Of a stretch of 64,000 nucleotides of DNA, positions 1 to 15,960 are shown piece after piece. The translations under genes and the position numbers were made by a program. The notes below the pieces were generated by a model. The model did not search any database and was not told the DNA's origin. It saw only the letters and a program-made list of their open reading frames with translations. The stretch comes from Zeus faber (Eukaryota; Chordata; Actinopteri; Zeiformes; Zeidae), in contig OY482862.1 in assembly GCA_960531495.1 (NCBI GenBank), positions 2,556,535-2,620,534 of the forward strand, given 5' to 3'. The first letter of the stretch is position 1; every line of letters starts with the position of its first letter.

Positions 1-253
1 TCCAGTTTCATTTATTTATTTTTTGATCTTGGCCGAATACATAGTGTGAGTAATGCTACAGCGACCCCTATTGGTCAGCAGTTATATAGTCAGCATACAC
101 TGAATCCAAAAACTGATCTCATACTTCCCTCCGGCGGCCATCGCAGTGCATGTGTCTGGATTGTACAAGGTATATCCTAGAAAATGGAAAGCTTGTTTGT
201 CTCCAGTACAATGAGGAGTTTGCTCAGGTGGACATTAATCACAATCCATGACT

Positions 254-290
<37 letters not shown>

Positions 291-400
291 CTGATGGGTC
301 TACAAACACACAAAATGTGAAATAAGACAACCCAGTCAGTTTTTTTGTGGGCTGCCTAGGTCAGTCATGTGATTTGACAAGCCCATCAGAATTATAGTAT
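1..400. other. Unassigned sequence with a short (CA)n tract
   Basis: No coding region or recognisable element is visible. A (CA)n microsatellite occupies about 259-288. The stretch lies just downstream of the 3' end of the minus-strand LINE remnant that follows. Confidence 0.5.
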
Positions 401-1800
401 TATATACTGCAGTGATGTTTCCTGCATGTTTCCTGACTCTGGCAATTACAAGTCCTGAATGGAGGGCATGTTGGCACAAATGATTTTCTCTGCAGTCCTC
501 ACAGTCTGTTGAAGTCTGTTCCTGTCGTGATTGGTGGCCGAACCAAACCAGACAGTGATGGAGGTGCAGAGGACAGACTGGATGATTGCAGTGTAGAACT
601 GAATCAGCAGCTCCTGGAGTTGAACTTCCTGAGCTGGCGCAGGAGGTACATCCTCTGCTGGGCCTTTTTGATGACTGTGTCGATGTTGGGTCTCCACTTT
701 TAGTCCTGGGAGATTGTGGATCCAAGAACCCTGAAGGATTCCATAGCAGACACGGTTCTGTTGAGTTTGGTGAGGGCGGCAGTGTTGGGGGGGCTAAAGG
801 GGCTGAAGTCCACTGTCATCTCCACAGTTTTAAGCTTGTTCCGCTCCAGGTTGTTCTGACCGCACCAGAGGGCCAGCTGTTCAACCTCCCCTCTGTATGC
901 AGACTCGTCATCATCCCGGATGAGGCTGATGACCGTTGTGTTGTCTGCAAACTTCAGGAGTCTAGCAGATGGGTCTCCTGAGGTTTAGTTGTAGGTGTAG
1001 AGAGAGAAGAGCAGAGGGGAGAGCACACATCCCTGGGGGGCACCAGTGCTGATGGAGCGGGTGCTGGATGTGGTTTTCCCCAGCCTCACCTGCTGCGTCC
1101 TGTCCCCAGGAAGGTAGTGATCCACTGGCAGGTGGGGGCTGGCACAGTGAGCTGGGTGAGTTTGGAGCACAGGATTTCAGGGTGTTGAATGCCGAGATGA
1201 AATCCACAAACAGGACCCTTGCGTATGTCCCTGGTGAGTCGATGTGTTGCAGGAAGTAGTGCAGTCCCATATTGACTATATCATCCACCGACCTGTTTGC
1301 CCAGTAGGCAAACTGCAGGGGGTCCAGCAGAGGACCTGTGATGTCTTTCAGGTGGGCCCACACCAGTCTCTCAAAGGATTTCATGACCACAGATGTGGGG
1401 CGACGGGCCTGTAGTGATTTAATCCAGAGATGGGGGGTTTCTTGGGGACCGGGATGATTGAGTGTTTGTAGCATGAGGGGAGTTCACACAGTTCAAGTGA
1501 TCTGTTGAAAATGTAGGTGAAGATGGGGCCAGCTGGTCAGCACACACTTTCAGGCAGGAGGGAGACAAGCCATCTGGGCCTGGAGCCTTCCTGCTCTTCT
1601 GTCTCTGGAAGAGCTGACTCACATCCTCTTCACAGATCCCCAGTGTAGGTGGTGGGTCAGTGCGGGGGGGGGGCAGATAGGTGTGTGATGTTGCAGTGAT
1701 GAGCGGGTGAGGGGTGTGAATGTGGGCTTTTCAAACCTGCTGTAAAACCCATTGAGGTCATCAGCCAGTTGAAGGTTCTGTGTGGAATGATTACGGTTTT
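400..1800 (-). mobile_element. L2-like non-LTR retrotransposon (LINE) remnant, reverse transcriptase 3' half
   Basis: Minus-strand translations spread over several frames match the reverse transcriptase of teleost L2/CR1-type LINEs. In order from high to low coordinates: a KAPGPDG-type thumb motif near 1570, the palm segment with VVMKSFERLV near 1370, motif A as LFVDFISAFNTL near 1190, a GCVLSP motif near 1030, and motif C read as FADN (usual FADD) near 930. The conserved C-terminal region (SVLCTSITVWFGS and IQDL) lies at 440-620. Frameshifts and stops break the frame, so this is a dead 5'-truncated copy with no endonuclease domain. The family resembles the better preserved LINE at 51243-56078. 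Confidence 0.85.
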
Positions 1801-2004
1801 AGTTTGTAAGTTGAATGTCTGTAAGATAAACTCCATCTTATCAACACTCTTGAATAACGGGAGAGTAAAATGAGAGAATGGGTGGTGATGTCCCCTGTGT
1901 GTTTCTTGCTGCTGATTTTATAGAGATTCACAAGAAGTTTACTGACTTGCCATGAATCACGGAGGCTATTTCACCTCTTCCCTAGCCCACCATGTAGCCG
2001 GAGT

Positions 2005-2220
2005 GGGGTAGGGGAGTAGCAGCTCATTTGAATTTAAATCTACAGACACAGAAACAGCCCGTTGAGAAAAGGACTAAAACAGAGTGGTATAGAGGCATGC
2101 AATAATGGCTAGAATGCATAATCTGAGTGGCGTTTTTAGCAGAAAACTTCAAAGACGTGTTGGGGACCTCAGAGTCCTATATTAACTTGTTGAAAAGGAG
2201 TATAATACATGACATTTAGA
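2005..2220 (+). mobile_element. Fragment of the TTAA-flanked DNA element family
   Basis: This stretch resembles the interior of the element at 43990-45750. Both contain an acacagaaacagcc block, a tagaggcatg/taaaggcatg block and a gaatgcataatct block in the same order. Neither terminal inverted repeat is present, so it is a truncated copy. It has no coding capacity and was assigned only by comparison within the window. Confidence 0.5.
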
Positions 2221-2339
2221 GAGTGAGAGAAAGAGTGGGCCGTGAGTATGGTGACATACAACGTTAATGTTAATAGCAGCATTACTGAATTTTATATGTA
2301 CTTAGTTTTTAAGCCCATCTCTAACAAAAAAAGTGACAT

Positions 2340-3945
2340 CTGGTCGTACTGTCGGATCTAAAATTTGTGGCAAGAGATACAAAATTCCAACGCATCCTGG
2401 TGCAGAAAAATTGTGATGGCTAGATGACAGGGTCAGAATCTCCAAAATGGCAGGCTCTGTGCATTGTTCCCGGTTTGCAGCGGTTAGAGTGCCCATGCTG
2501 ACCATTGTCCACCGCCGAAAGTGCCTACAATGCATGTGAGTGTCAGAATTAGACCATGGAACAATGGAAGAAGGTGGCCTGGTCTGATGAATCACATTTT
2601 CTTCTACATCATGTGGATGGCCAGTTGAGGATTGTTTACCTGGGGAAGAGATGGCACCAGGATGCACTATGGGAAGAAGGCAAGCTGGCGGAGGCAGTGT
2701 GATGCTCTGGGCAATGTTTTGCTGGGAAACCTTGGGTCTTGGCATTCATGTAGATGTTACATTGACACGTACCACCTACCACAACATTGTTGACCACCAC
2801 CATGACCAAGTACACCCCTTCATGGCAACGGTATTCCCTGATGGCAGTGGCCTCTTTCAGCAGGATAATGAGCCCTGCCCCACTGCAGAAATTGTTCATG
2901 AATGGTTTGAGGAATATGACAGAGTTCTAGGTGTTGACTTGGCCTCCAACCATTAGTGGAAATGGCAGATGGTGGAGCAATCTACTATAGTTAGATTATA
3001 AACCCTTGAATATAAAAGCCCTTCATTGAAATTGTTTGACAAACTTAAACATTGTAGTGCTTCTTATCCAGAAAAAACGCAGCTCCCCTGTTTACTTGTA
3101 TTTGTTTACAGGCCAGTTTTGCCCATTTCAATATGGCGGCGACATTGATGTATGGCAGCAACGAGCGGAAGCAGTCAATGCAACCTTTATGTATATATGT
3201 CTATGTATCAAATATAAGTAACCAAAATAAATTAGTGGCGGACCAAGGGTGCGTGGTCAAGCCGCCGCTGCAGAAAGGCTCCCATTCTGGGGCTGCTCAG
3301 CTGCAGAGGATTGGGCGAATCAACTGGGGGGCTCCGCTGATTCGTCCGATTCCGGACCAGGAAGTAATTTAGGGTTTGTTTTTTTCCCCGCAGTGAAGGA
3401 AGTGCATATTTGCAGGACGCACGAACCGATCTAGCAAGACGAGCGCTAAGCGTACCGAACCGGACACGTCACAGTGGCAGCGCGCCTAAGCGCGAGCCTA
3501 TGATTTTTCCCTTTGGCCCACGAGCCATGTTTTGTTTGAACATTGAATAACACACGCCAACCGGCGCTGTTTTGGCGCTCTCATTCCCTGGCCCTGGGAA
3601 AGAACATACCTCCACAAAGTTAAACTAAAATTGTGACAATTGTGTCAATTTACCTCTTCAGTGAACATGCTTCTTTCTTCTCTATTATTTCCGAAGTGGT
3701 AATGATCATTTATGCGGAGCACTATGAGCGATCATACAGCGATACGGTTGTCTTTGCGACAACGGCGCAAAAGTTGTCTATTGCCCTTTTAAAGGATCTG
3801 CCTGCTAACGTCTTGGTACCAGATACCATGGGACACCTTCATTGGTCTTGTGGAGTCCATACCTCGATGGGTCAGAGCTGTTTTGGCAGCATGAGGGGAA
3901 CCAACACAATATTAGGAAGGTGGTTTTAATGTTGTTGCTGATCGG
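2340..3945 (+). mobile_element. Tc1-like transposon remnant split by an insertion of about 0.8 kb
   Basis: Plus-strand pieces encode degraded Tc1-family transposase. Around 2651-2950 the translation contains GGGSVMLWAMFCW, FPDGSGLFQQDN (second catalytic Asp region) and EWFEEYDR. The reading then stops, and the element resumes at about 3790, ending with the terminal sequence gctgatcggtgta near 3945. The sequence between about 2956 and 3785 has no match to the other copies here (6425-7098 and 44786-45719), so it looks inserted. Stops and missing segments show the copy is dead. The same 3' terminus occurs at 45682-45717. Confidence 0.8.
2956..3785. other. Unclassified insertion inside a Tc1-like copy
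   Basis: About 830 bases interrupt the Tc1-like relic. The stretch is more GC-rich than its surroundings between 3240 and 3480. Short open frames occur but show no recognised domain. I saw no clear terminal inverted repeat or target duplication, so its type is open. Confidence 0.4.
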
Positions 3946-4336
3946 TGTATACAGTATGTGCAATACATGCAATATGTAAGGAGCATTTTCAAAAAAAGGT
4001 TAAGTGAATGAGCATAATTATAGTCATGGTAAATGGTAAGGATAAATAAATAAATATTGAATATTTACAGTTGGTTCATGTGCATACATGCTACAAGGAC
4101 AGGCATTGTGTGTTCAGAGTTGTGAGATGTCTTGTGGTGAGAGACTTTTCTGGCTGGTCATTTTAGTGCTTATTGGACTGGAGCTCCATGCCTGAACAAA
4201 GGATTATTCAACCTACCCAAAAACGTGTACTCCCATTTCCTATTCCCGGCGCGCCATCTTACTACTTACATGGGAAAGACTTGTTTTGCAGACACAGATT
4301 CTTACGAGACCCTGCCCACACCCCATCAAGCCCTAC
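3946..4336. other. slc12a8 intron sequence, nothing recognised
   Basis: This lies downstream (in gene direction) of the slc12a8 exon ending at 4337, so it is intronic. A/T-rich stretches are present at 3985-4060. No exon or repeat could be identified. Confidence 0.4.
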
Positions 4337-7851
<3,515 letters not shown>

Positions 7852-8261
7852 CGTTACCTGAAGGTGGGAAGCAATGCATGACCTCATTGCGATTCCCTAC
7901 GCCTACTACACAGGGGTGATCAAGGCCAGATTTACGAAAAAGGTGGACTTCAGGCTGCAGGGAAATGATACAAGGCAACCCCCCCCCCAAAAAAAAATAA
8001 AAATAGCTGCAGGCAGGAATACATCAGGTCCATTATTGCTACCAATAAAAATGTAGCATCAGTTCGTGCTGTCACTGGTCTTTACAGCAGCATTAGTTTA
8101 AAACAAGTACAATTTTCTGAGTTTCCGTGGAACGCAGCATCGGCTGATGTAATGATGCGAGTTTTCCCGAGTCCTTAGGGCATGCAGAATTACTAATACA
8201 AGGATACACTTGTTGTGTCATATGACTTTATCCTAAAAATTAGAAGGTGGCTGTCTCGTAC

Positions 8262-8384
8262 CTGTAGTCCAGAGTCCTGCCTCACGGTGTCTCTGTGGAA
8301 GGAAATCACTCCTGTGGAAGTTCCCAATGACACGGTTCCATTCAACTGGATTAAATACTGCATGTCCCTCAGAGACATTATCAA
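8262..8384 (-). other. slc12a8: Candidate 5' exon of slc12a8 (UTR or N-terminal extension)
   Basis: Minus-strand sequence ends with ctacag followed by gtacgag, a good splice donor. An open frame of 41 codons from an ATG at 8384 runs to this donor. It would join in frame to the exon starting at 7857 (acceptor cttcag), adding 43 residues before the proposed start at 7851. Human SLC12A8 has no such extension that I recall, so this may simply be untranslated. The upstream boundary is unknown. Confidence 0.45.
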
Positions 8385-8399
8385 CTTTTTAAACTTTCG

Positions 8400-8714
8400 G
8401 GACTAAAATAAAACAAACACAGTTTGGACCCGTTGCTCTGGAGCTGCAAGCGAACTCCATGTGTGACGACACAAACACGGAATATGTTTTGGTCTATTTT
8501 TGACTCCTAAAGTTTGTGTGTTACGACTGGCTCAAATGTCGCAGGAGGGACACAGCACCGGGTCAGACGCGAACAGAATGCGTTTATATCTACAAAAAGG
8601 GCAAAAGAGATAAAATATCCAAAGAAAAACCCCGCCAACGCCAAGAAGGTAAGGCAATACACACACAACGTCAAGCAGGTAAGGCGATGCGCGCGCACAC
8701 ACACACACTCACAC

Positions 8715-8765
<51 letters not shown>

Positions 8766-9540
8766 GCGATGGAGTCCACACTATGTAGCTTGCACGGTGC
8801 GAATGTGTGTTCATAGCCACAACCTGCACATTTATAACAAATTGGATGATGACGTCACATAGTGTCCTACTCCACAAACTCATCTCATTCCACGAACCGA
8901 CCGAAGGTCTTCATACCTTTTCATGTAGGCGATGCACGAACCGCCGGCTACTTCCGGTCATAATTTTATCAGTTTTTCACTAATTCCTGCTCCGGATGTG
9001 GATTGGTATGGATGAAACTTGAACCACGAGACGCCCCGGTTCTAACGAGACATCAACCCTGTCAGTAGCTCCAGCGGTTGTGTTGTTCCAGACACTTTTA
9101 GCCCGAAAAGTGCCAAGGAGAATAATAATAATAAAAATCTGAATAAGAAGCTAAACTATAAGAAAAATAGATCAGCAAAAATATATGAGGTCCGTGTGTG
9201 TGTGTAGCAGCACAACATAGTATATGTGTATAGTGTTCAACACACTCTACATATGTCAACTATAAATACATCAAAAACCGCAATATTTTGAACCTATATA
9301 TTGAAATCGATCATTTGACAACATTTGGGGGACTCTTGGTTCTTTCATGAGATATTTGAACACAAGAACTACTTAGTCATTAGTAATGTCGACATTATGA
9401 CCAAGCAGCTCTAGGCCACGTCTTGTGAAGTGCAGAAAGGAAGCGTTACTTTGTTGGTACAGCCTCAAAGACAACATTTCACTTCTATCACAAGCAAGAC
9501 CCCACAGATATCCGGTCTCATATCAGGACATGGATGTTGT
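8400..9540. other. Presumed slc12a8 upstream region with a (CA)n tract
   Basis: Sequence upstream of the candidate first exon. It includes a (CA)n microsatellite at 8697-8764, a moderately CpG-containing stretch at about 8875-9070 that could hold the promoter, and A/T-rich sequence at 9110-9330. No TATA box or coding region could be assigned with confidence. Confidence 0.35.
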
Positions 9541-9544
9541 ATCA

Positions 9545-9592
9545 ATCAGGTGTGCCATCAGGTGTGCCATCAGGTGTGCCATCAGGTGTGCC
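9545..9592 (+). repeat. Four perfect tandem copies of a 12-bp unit
   Basis: The unit atcaggtgtgcc is repeated four times without change at 9545, 9557, 9569 and 9581. The period is divisible by three, so the repeat stays open in frame, but no gene is recognisable around it. Confidence 0.97.
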
Positions 9593-9785
9593 TCGTGGAC
9601 ACCCGGATGCAACAGGTGTGCTGAAGATTCGTCAACACCATTTATCGTTGGCCAAAGCGCAAGGGAGACGACTTTTATTTTGAAAGCTGATGAGCGAGGC
9701 GTATTTTAGCAGAGTTCGCGCGTGTGAAAGTGAATTGCGTGAATGCAATGTCAAATTCCAATACCCAGTGTTTTGAAATAAACAA

Positions 9786-9791
<6 letters not shown>

Positions 9792-9824
<33 letters not shown>
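9792..9824. repeat. (AT)n microsatellite
   Basis: Pure AT dinucleotide run. Confidence 0.95.
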
Positions 9825-9827
<3 letters not shown>

Positions 9828-10807
9828 GATCTATGAAAACAGTCCTTTGAAATACAACTACAGTCTAGGTTGAATTACAAATCCAGGGGTGGAAACAACT
9901 TCCTTACCTTTCACAACGCACCATTTCACGGCGAGTCCGAAAATTAGAGACAAATAAATCACGGGTCAAAATATGACACGAGTGTTTTTTTTGGGGACAA
10001 CGCCGCGCGCTCTTCTACTCCTTGAGAAAGTGTTTTCATGTGCGAAGCCTCGACGCAAAACTCGCGAACGATTCGCTCGTAGCGAAAGAATCTTTTGAAT
10101 GACTCGGTAGTCGGGAGCCACTCCAGCGAAAGAGTCGGTCGTTCGTTCGTCGAGGTTCCGTTCAGTGGGCGAGCGAGTCATCGCAGGCTGAAAATAATTA
10201 GAGGACTAAATTGATGTGATAAATAATGTAATGTATTCATTTATTTGGCATAATTCATAAGGCATGTGACTGATTTACACTTTCCACCGCATGAAATCAT
10301 TTGGACAGAACTCCATTACTTTGTGATTCACGCATGAATCATTTGGGGAGAATGATGCTAAAAGACTCCGGAGCTGCACACTTCGCATTCTTCCGCCAAA
10401 ATTCAATCATGTTGACAACTCATCACACCTCGTGAATCGATTGACCGCAGCGGTGTACGATCGAACGGCTCTTTACCGAGTCCCTCCTCAGGAACCACTG
10501 TCTTTTTAAAAAGAGTCGACGTTTTCAACGCTGTTACGCTCCACGTCACAACACGCCCAGCTGGGAGACTCAGGGCTGCGTGTTGGTATTATTTGAAGGT
10601 GTGTGTTGGTGAGTTATCTCGGGTCCGCCCTCCAACGCACACTGTCAACGGGTCAAGTGGAGTTTATTTGTATAGCACTGTGGTTTTCTCAACTTGGGGT
10701 CCGGGAACTCCCAGGTGCTCATGATGCGGGTTTTTTCGGTCGTTTCACCACTTCGAGTAGAGAACCCCACCCCCCGCCCCCCCAAAAATAACAATAATTA
10801 AAACAAA

Positions 10808-10838
<31 letters not shown>

Positions 10839-10980
10839 AATGTTATAGTTAGATGGAAAGATACATACATACACACATACATACATATACAGGTATATTT
10901 TACAAATTGAAGCAGTAATTGAATAATAATGATTGCATTGGTAGATATGATGTAGTCCAAAAATTCCACACGTCTATACT
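9825..10980. other. Intergenic, no gene recognised
   Basis: CpG dinucleotides are fairly frequent at 9980-10170 and 10430-10660, but no start, splice signal or domain supports a gene. An (ATT)n run lies at 10808-10837, with a CATA-rich tract at 10858-10890. Confidence 0.4.
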
Positions 10981-10984
10981 GTAG

Positions 10985-11083
10985 TAAAAATAAATACACA
11001 AATATCATCATATTATTGATGTTGAGGTTTTCATGAACAATTATTGTGATATCTGATTTTGTCAATATTGCCCAGCCCTATAC
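10985..11083 (-). mobile_element. Terminal fragment of a dispersed teleost repeat
   Basis: On the minus strand the sequence begins tagggctgggcaatattgac and continues with a cacaataattgttcatgaaa block. I recall this as a common interspersed end sequence in fish genomes. Related gctgggtatt/gctgggcaat starts occur near 20494 and 61203. Class uncertain. Confidence 0.4.
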
Positions 11084-11124
11084 AACAACACAACCCACGC
11101 AACCTCAAACAGGATACAGTGCCG

Positions 11125-11126
<2 letters not shown>

Positions 11127-11175
<49 letters not shown>
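11127..11175. repeat. (CA)n microsatellite
   Basis: Uninterrupted CA run of about 49 bp. Confidence 0.97.
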
Positions 11176-11180
<5 letters not shown>

Positions 11181-11219
11181 ACTTGCAGACTGTAAGGCCT
11201 GAGGAACTTCATTTAAAAT

Positions 11220-12190
11220 AAGTCATTGTTGTGGCAGCCCTCAGGTCAGCAGGCAGTTTGTTTCAAAGAAACGGGCCATAGCAGGTAAATGCACCCTCAC
11301 CAGATTTAGATCTGATTCTAGGTACAGACCATTGCCTGACGGTCTGAGAGATCTGATTGGTCTGATCCGCCAGTGAGCTGGGTCAGAGATGTAGTCAGGA
11401 GCTAGACCATTTAGACTAGAGCAGTGTAGATGGTCAGTAGTAGCCTAATTTGAAATTGATTCTATATTCTATCAGGGGCCAAGTGAGAACTGTGGCAGAA
11501 GCTGGAGCCCCATTCTTTTTGGGTAGTCCAAAATAAAGGGCATTGCAAAACTCCAATCGATTGGAAATGAATGCATGAACCATAATGTATTTTAGGCAGA
11601 AGGATTTAAGAAGAGGAATGAGATGGAAAGCTTCAAAGTTTGAGATATATCCTAGTGTTTTTAGTAATATGATTCTCAAAATATAGATTAATACTGTAGA
11701 GGTATCTGAACTGCTCACTGGGTACAGTGCAAAGCAAATGGGATGGGATTCAGAATCTCTTGCTTCTGAGCTTTAGCACCTACCATAAGGATCTGTCTCC
11801 TTTGTTGAGCTGTAGAAAGTTATAAGACATCCAGTGGTTGATGTCATCAATGCATTGTATATGTTATATGTTATTATATATATTTTATATATTTGTTTAC
11901 AGGACTGAGTTTATCAGAGGAAAGTGAAACACACATTTGTGTATTGTCCACAGAGGAATGGAAGGCTTTAATGCGTTTCCGCAAGATGGTACCAAGAGGG
12001 AGCATGTACAGGTTGAAAGGCAGCGGACCAAGAACATACCCTTGCGGGACCCCACAGGTAATTGACTTCTTCAGATTTGACATCGTCGAGAGACACAAAG
12101 TGTCGCTTATCAGACAGGGGGTAAATCAGCTAGGAACAGGGCCAGACAGGCCTATACAGTTTTCAAGTCATTTGTTCGGGCCCTAGGTTG
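11220..12190 (-). mobile_element. Rex1/L2-like LINE remnant
   Basis: Minus-strand translation of 11874-12098 gives CGVPQGYVLGPLPFNLYMLPL and later FHSSVDNTQM. These correspond to the reverse transcriptase GVPQGSVLGP motif and a degraded catalytic motif (expected YADDTQ, here SVDNTQ). At 11434-11718 the minus strand gives FISNRLEFCNALYFGLPKK, the conserved C-terminal block of such elements. The frame is broken and the catalytic Asp pair is altered, so the copy is dead. Confidence 0.8.
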
Positions 12191-12530
12191 GTTCCCAGCA
12201 TTTAGAACTGTTCATAACATAACCTCACTGAACCCTTTAGTATTGAAACTCAGGGGGTCTGCTGCAGCTTTTCAATGTGCTTGAACGCAGTCCAAGGGGG
12301 CAGAGTTCATGCAACAAATGATGGGAACATTTTAATAAGACCTGGGTGGAAAAATATTAAACCTATCCTTTAAGGTCGTTAACTACTTTGATGAGGGCTG
12401 TTTCAACACTGTGGTCACTTCCGAACCCCGTGTAATACAGACAGTGGAGCGTCTTCGGATTTAGTTTCAGCCCCAGATAAATTATGGGTCTTACAAAAAA
12501 ATATGAATTAAAAAAAAAAAATACATTGGT
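12191..12530. other. Intergenic stretch between LINE relic and znf148 3' end
   Basis: No recognisable feature. The sequence becomes A/T-rich towards the presumed polyadenylation site of znf148. Confidence 0.35.
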
Positions 12531-12551
12531 GAACAAATATAGAGAATTTTT

Positions 12552-12557
12552 TTTATT
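12552..12557 (-). terminator. Candidate polyadenylation signal AATAAA for znf148
   Basis: Reverse complement tttatt at these positions. I noticed no other exact AATAAA on the minus strand between here and the stop codon, though my scan was by eye. Confidence 0.35.
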
Positions 12558-14360
12558 TTATAAGGACGTGACACGACAATCAAAGCAATTTCATCAGATC
12601 TTTTACAAATAATAGATTACCAAAAAGTCTAATGGTATAGGCTACCTTACTGAAAATCAGCTACAATTAAAGCCGTACATTAATATTCATAAAAACAAGT
12701 CCACTCCACCCAACAACTTCAAGAGACCATGCAAATTAACCCGATTATCCGAGCTGTGATCGATCACCCACCCCCTGTGTGGATCAAGAGGATCTCCTTC
12801 TTGAGTTCTGTAAAAGTGTGACGACGCCAAAGTCAAGTGTCTTGACAAGGGAAAGTCCTGTCCATATTCAAAAGCTCTCGACTTTCGAGTTTGTGAATCT
12901 TACGGAGATAAAACAAGGGTAGCAATAGTGACTGCATACGATAAACATTATCAGTGCCTTATGCAAGACGTTTCAAAAATAGTTATTTTTATCAAAAAGT
13001 TCATCTTCAGACACCCTCACCCCGCATACACGCACACATACACAAAACAAAGTTGTTTCTTTTTTTTTTTTTTTCCTATATTCTCCAGCTTATACAAGGA
13101 CACTTATGGCCATGTTATGGTTAAGTTGCTCAATGATTAAAACATAAAAAAAGACATTGAGATTGTTTTCCCCATCTCAAATTGGGAATTTGAATATTAA
13201 TTCACAAAACTAAAATAAAAACAACTAAAAGGTTTAGACGTTCTAAAGCAGAAATATTTATCTGCGGGTGTGCTTTTTGAAAAAAAGTGCTTACATCTGA
13301 ATTGGTAGCAAGCAGTGTTTAACTTCCACGCAAATATGATTTCATACTAACATAGTACACTAAACAACGGCTGGGGTGGCCAGAGTAAATGCTTTGCAAC
13401 ATAAGGGTTGTAAGTGAACCCATCATATGAAGTAAGATTCAATAGCACGCAGCGGACTTAAGGTTCATTGATTGACCCACAAGCAATCCAGTCCGTTTAA
13501 GATATATACACAAATATCCGAAACCCACGATTTCATTTCAAAGTGAAAAGGGTTCGTTGTCAACATGAAAATTAAAATGTTAGGGGAAGAAAAAGCATTA
13601 TGTGCATTAAACTGACGGACAAAAAAAAAATATATATATAATAATCTTCCAAAAGTCTTGTCACTCTACGGTCCCAACACCAGTATTCTCTCGGGACAAA
13701 AAAAGCATATGTGAAAAATCTACAAGATATTTACAGTAGAATATTTTCCATACATTCTAGAAGGAATGTTCACAGATGTTTGACTTACGATGAGGGTGCC
13801 GTCTATACCTGATTGTCAGTAAAAATGTAACAAGTAAAGCGAAAGCCTAGCTTAATGTCAAAAGATAATTTCTAATTACACATATCGTCAGTGTTATTTT
13901 TAACAATAGCACCAAAAGAAAACCCCTTCAAAACACACAATTATTGTTGTAATGTATGATGCTGTAAAGAAAACACCCGAAATTTATATTTTCATATAAA
14001 AATGTCACTCAAAGTTCGAGATTGAGCTAATGTGGTTTTACAATGAATTACAGCTTGTGGTGTAAATAACAGAAGTAAAAAAAAACAAAACACCTATGAA
14101 ATTCAGAAACATGATTTTACACTCGTTCAGATACTGTAGGACTTTCTAAATCGAGGGGTAAGGAACCTAAATCTTGCTTAGGGCCAAATTGATAATTATA
14201 TATACAACAATAGGCCATAGACTATAAGGTTAAAGAAAACAAATAAAGAAAAAAAAGAAAGAAGAAAAAATATAACAAACTAAAATGGAAGGCAAGGTTT
14301 CATCACTTTGTTTTGCAAATTGTTTTAAAGTAAGGTAAAGCTGACCAAATAAACACAAAA

Positions 14361-14370
14361 AGTGTGTGTT

Positions 14371-14432
<62 letters not shown>

Positions 14433-14440
14433 CATATATA
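14361..14440. repeat. (GT)n-(AT)n compound microsatellite
   Basis: A short GT run passes into a longer AT run. It lies in the presumed znf148 3' UTR. Confidence 0.93.
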
Positions 14441-15525
14441 AATCTCAAATCCAGGAAACACCCAGTGGGCGTTTTGATGTGGACTGGAGGCCTACAATAG
14501 GGCCATGGATCAGAGGTTGCCCACCCCTGGTTTAAATAGAAATAATAATTATTTAACCCATAGATTATACAGTTGAGAAATAAATTGAAATGAAAAATAA
14601 ATGAATGATAAACTATTAAATAAGCAGTGACCAAGTTCAAAAACACATCCCCAGGTACATTTTGATTTTCAATCTTAAAATATATATAAACTGATAGCTT
14701 ATACAAAATGTTAATAATGTGCAAGTGGAATTAATAGGCCTATAGCATTTGGGTATGCTAACACAGGGAATGGGAATGAGAAAATAATTGAAAAGGCACA
14801 GATACAAGGCTAATAAAATTGGAAAAGCAAACACCAACAATTTTCCAACATAAAAAAAGAAAGAAAATCGAATCATAGTAAAACTTTGATTTTCAACAAC
14901 ATGTTGCGCTCACCACCATTTAAAAACCATGCATCCAAAGCTAGAAATTAAAAGGACCATCGCAAAATATTGGCAATAATATTTGATCAACTGATTAAAC
15001 ATTTGGGACAATTTGTTTCACAGACAAATGGCCTACTCCTTAAAAGCATTATCAGCAGTTCCCTACAGTGAAAGTATATACATTCCCCAGTAATTATGAA
15101 TGTGCAAAATGATAGATGCCATTCCTTTGATTAAAAAATATATATACGTATACGGGTATACATATTTTATACAAGATTTAAGTCTATCCTAGAAGTTAAG
15201 TCTAAACTACATGACTTTTAATTAGATCCTTTGGAACAGACAAAGACTAAAATGGATAAGAACACCAGCCATGATTTGTAAAACCTGTATACCAAAATAA
15301 GAAACACGGATAGGACATGAACATTCATTACATTTTCTTTTGAAGAAATTAATGCTTCTGTATTTCTCTTATTGGCGATCACAGTAAGCAGAGTGCCTTG
15401 AAAGAGTATTAAGCCCCTAAAACCTTTCACACTTTCTCCGGTACAAGACGACGAACATACCCTCTAGGTCAATTTACTCCATCATATATAAGTGGAAAAC
15501 ATGAAATCACAGCCACATTGCCTAG

Positions 15526-15960
15526 GTCAGGCGGGACCTCTGAACTTAGTTGCCGAATAAAAATGGCACTTGTTGGAGAGGCACTGGTGACGCCACTCAA
15601 ACGCACATCCCCAAGGCATTACACAGAGAGGGCCTATATGGAAGAGTGGCACGGAAGAAGCCCTGGCTGAAAAATAAAAGATGTGGCAAAAATGTCTGAT
15701 GAAACAAAAGTCCAACTTTTTGGCATGATTTAGTCAATACACTAACACTAAGCTGAATGTGTGGCCATGTTGTGGGCATGCAGCTGGGACTGGTAATCTG
15801 GTCAGGATTGATGGGAAGATGAATGGCTCATTATTAGAGAGATCCTGGATAATTGGGGAGAAAGTTGTCACAATCTCAGGGTGTGACAATCATTTAGCTA
15901 AAGAAACTGTGGGCAGAATACTTTTTCAAGGCACTGTAAATCCAATCTGTGAATCAAAAA
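15526..15960 (+). mobile_element. Tc1/mariner-like DNA transposon fragment
   Basis: The plus strand carries stretches such as ggaagaagccctggctgaaa and caaaagtccaactttttggc, which I associate with Tc1/mariner-derived fish repeats (the KKPWLKNK transposase block). No terminal inverted repeat was identified and the frame is broken. It lies antisense within the presumed znf148 3' UTR. Confidence 0.55.

Noticed and set aside
9545..9592. CRISPR-like short repeats
   Set aside because: Units are directly adjacent without spacers and the genome is a vertebrate nuclear one.
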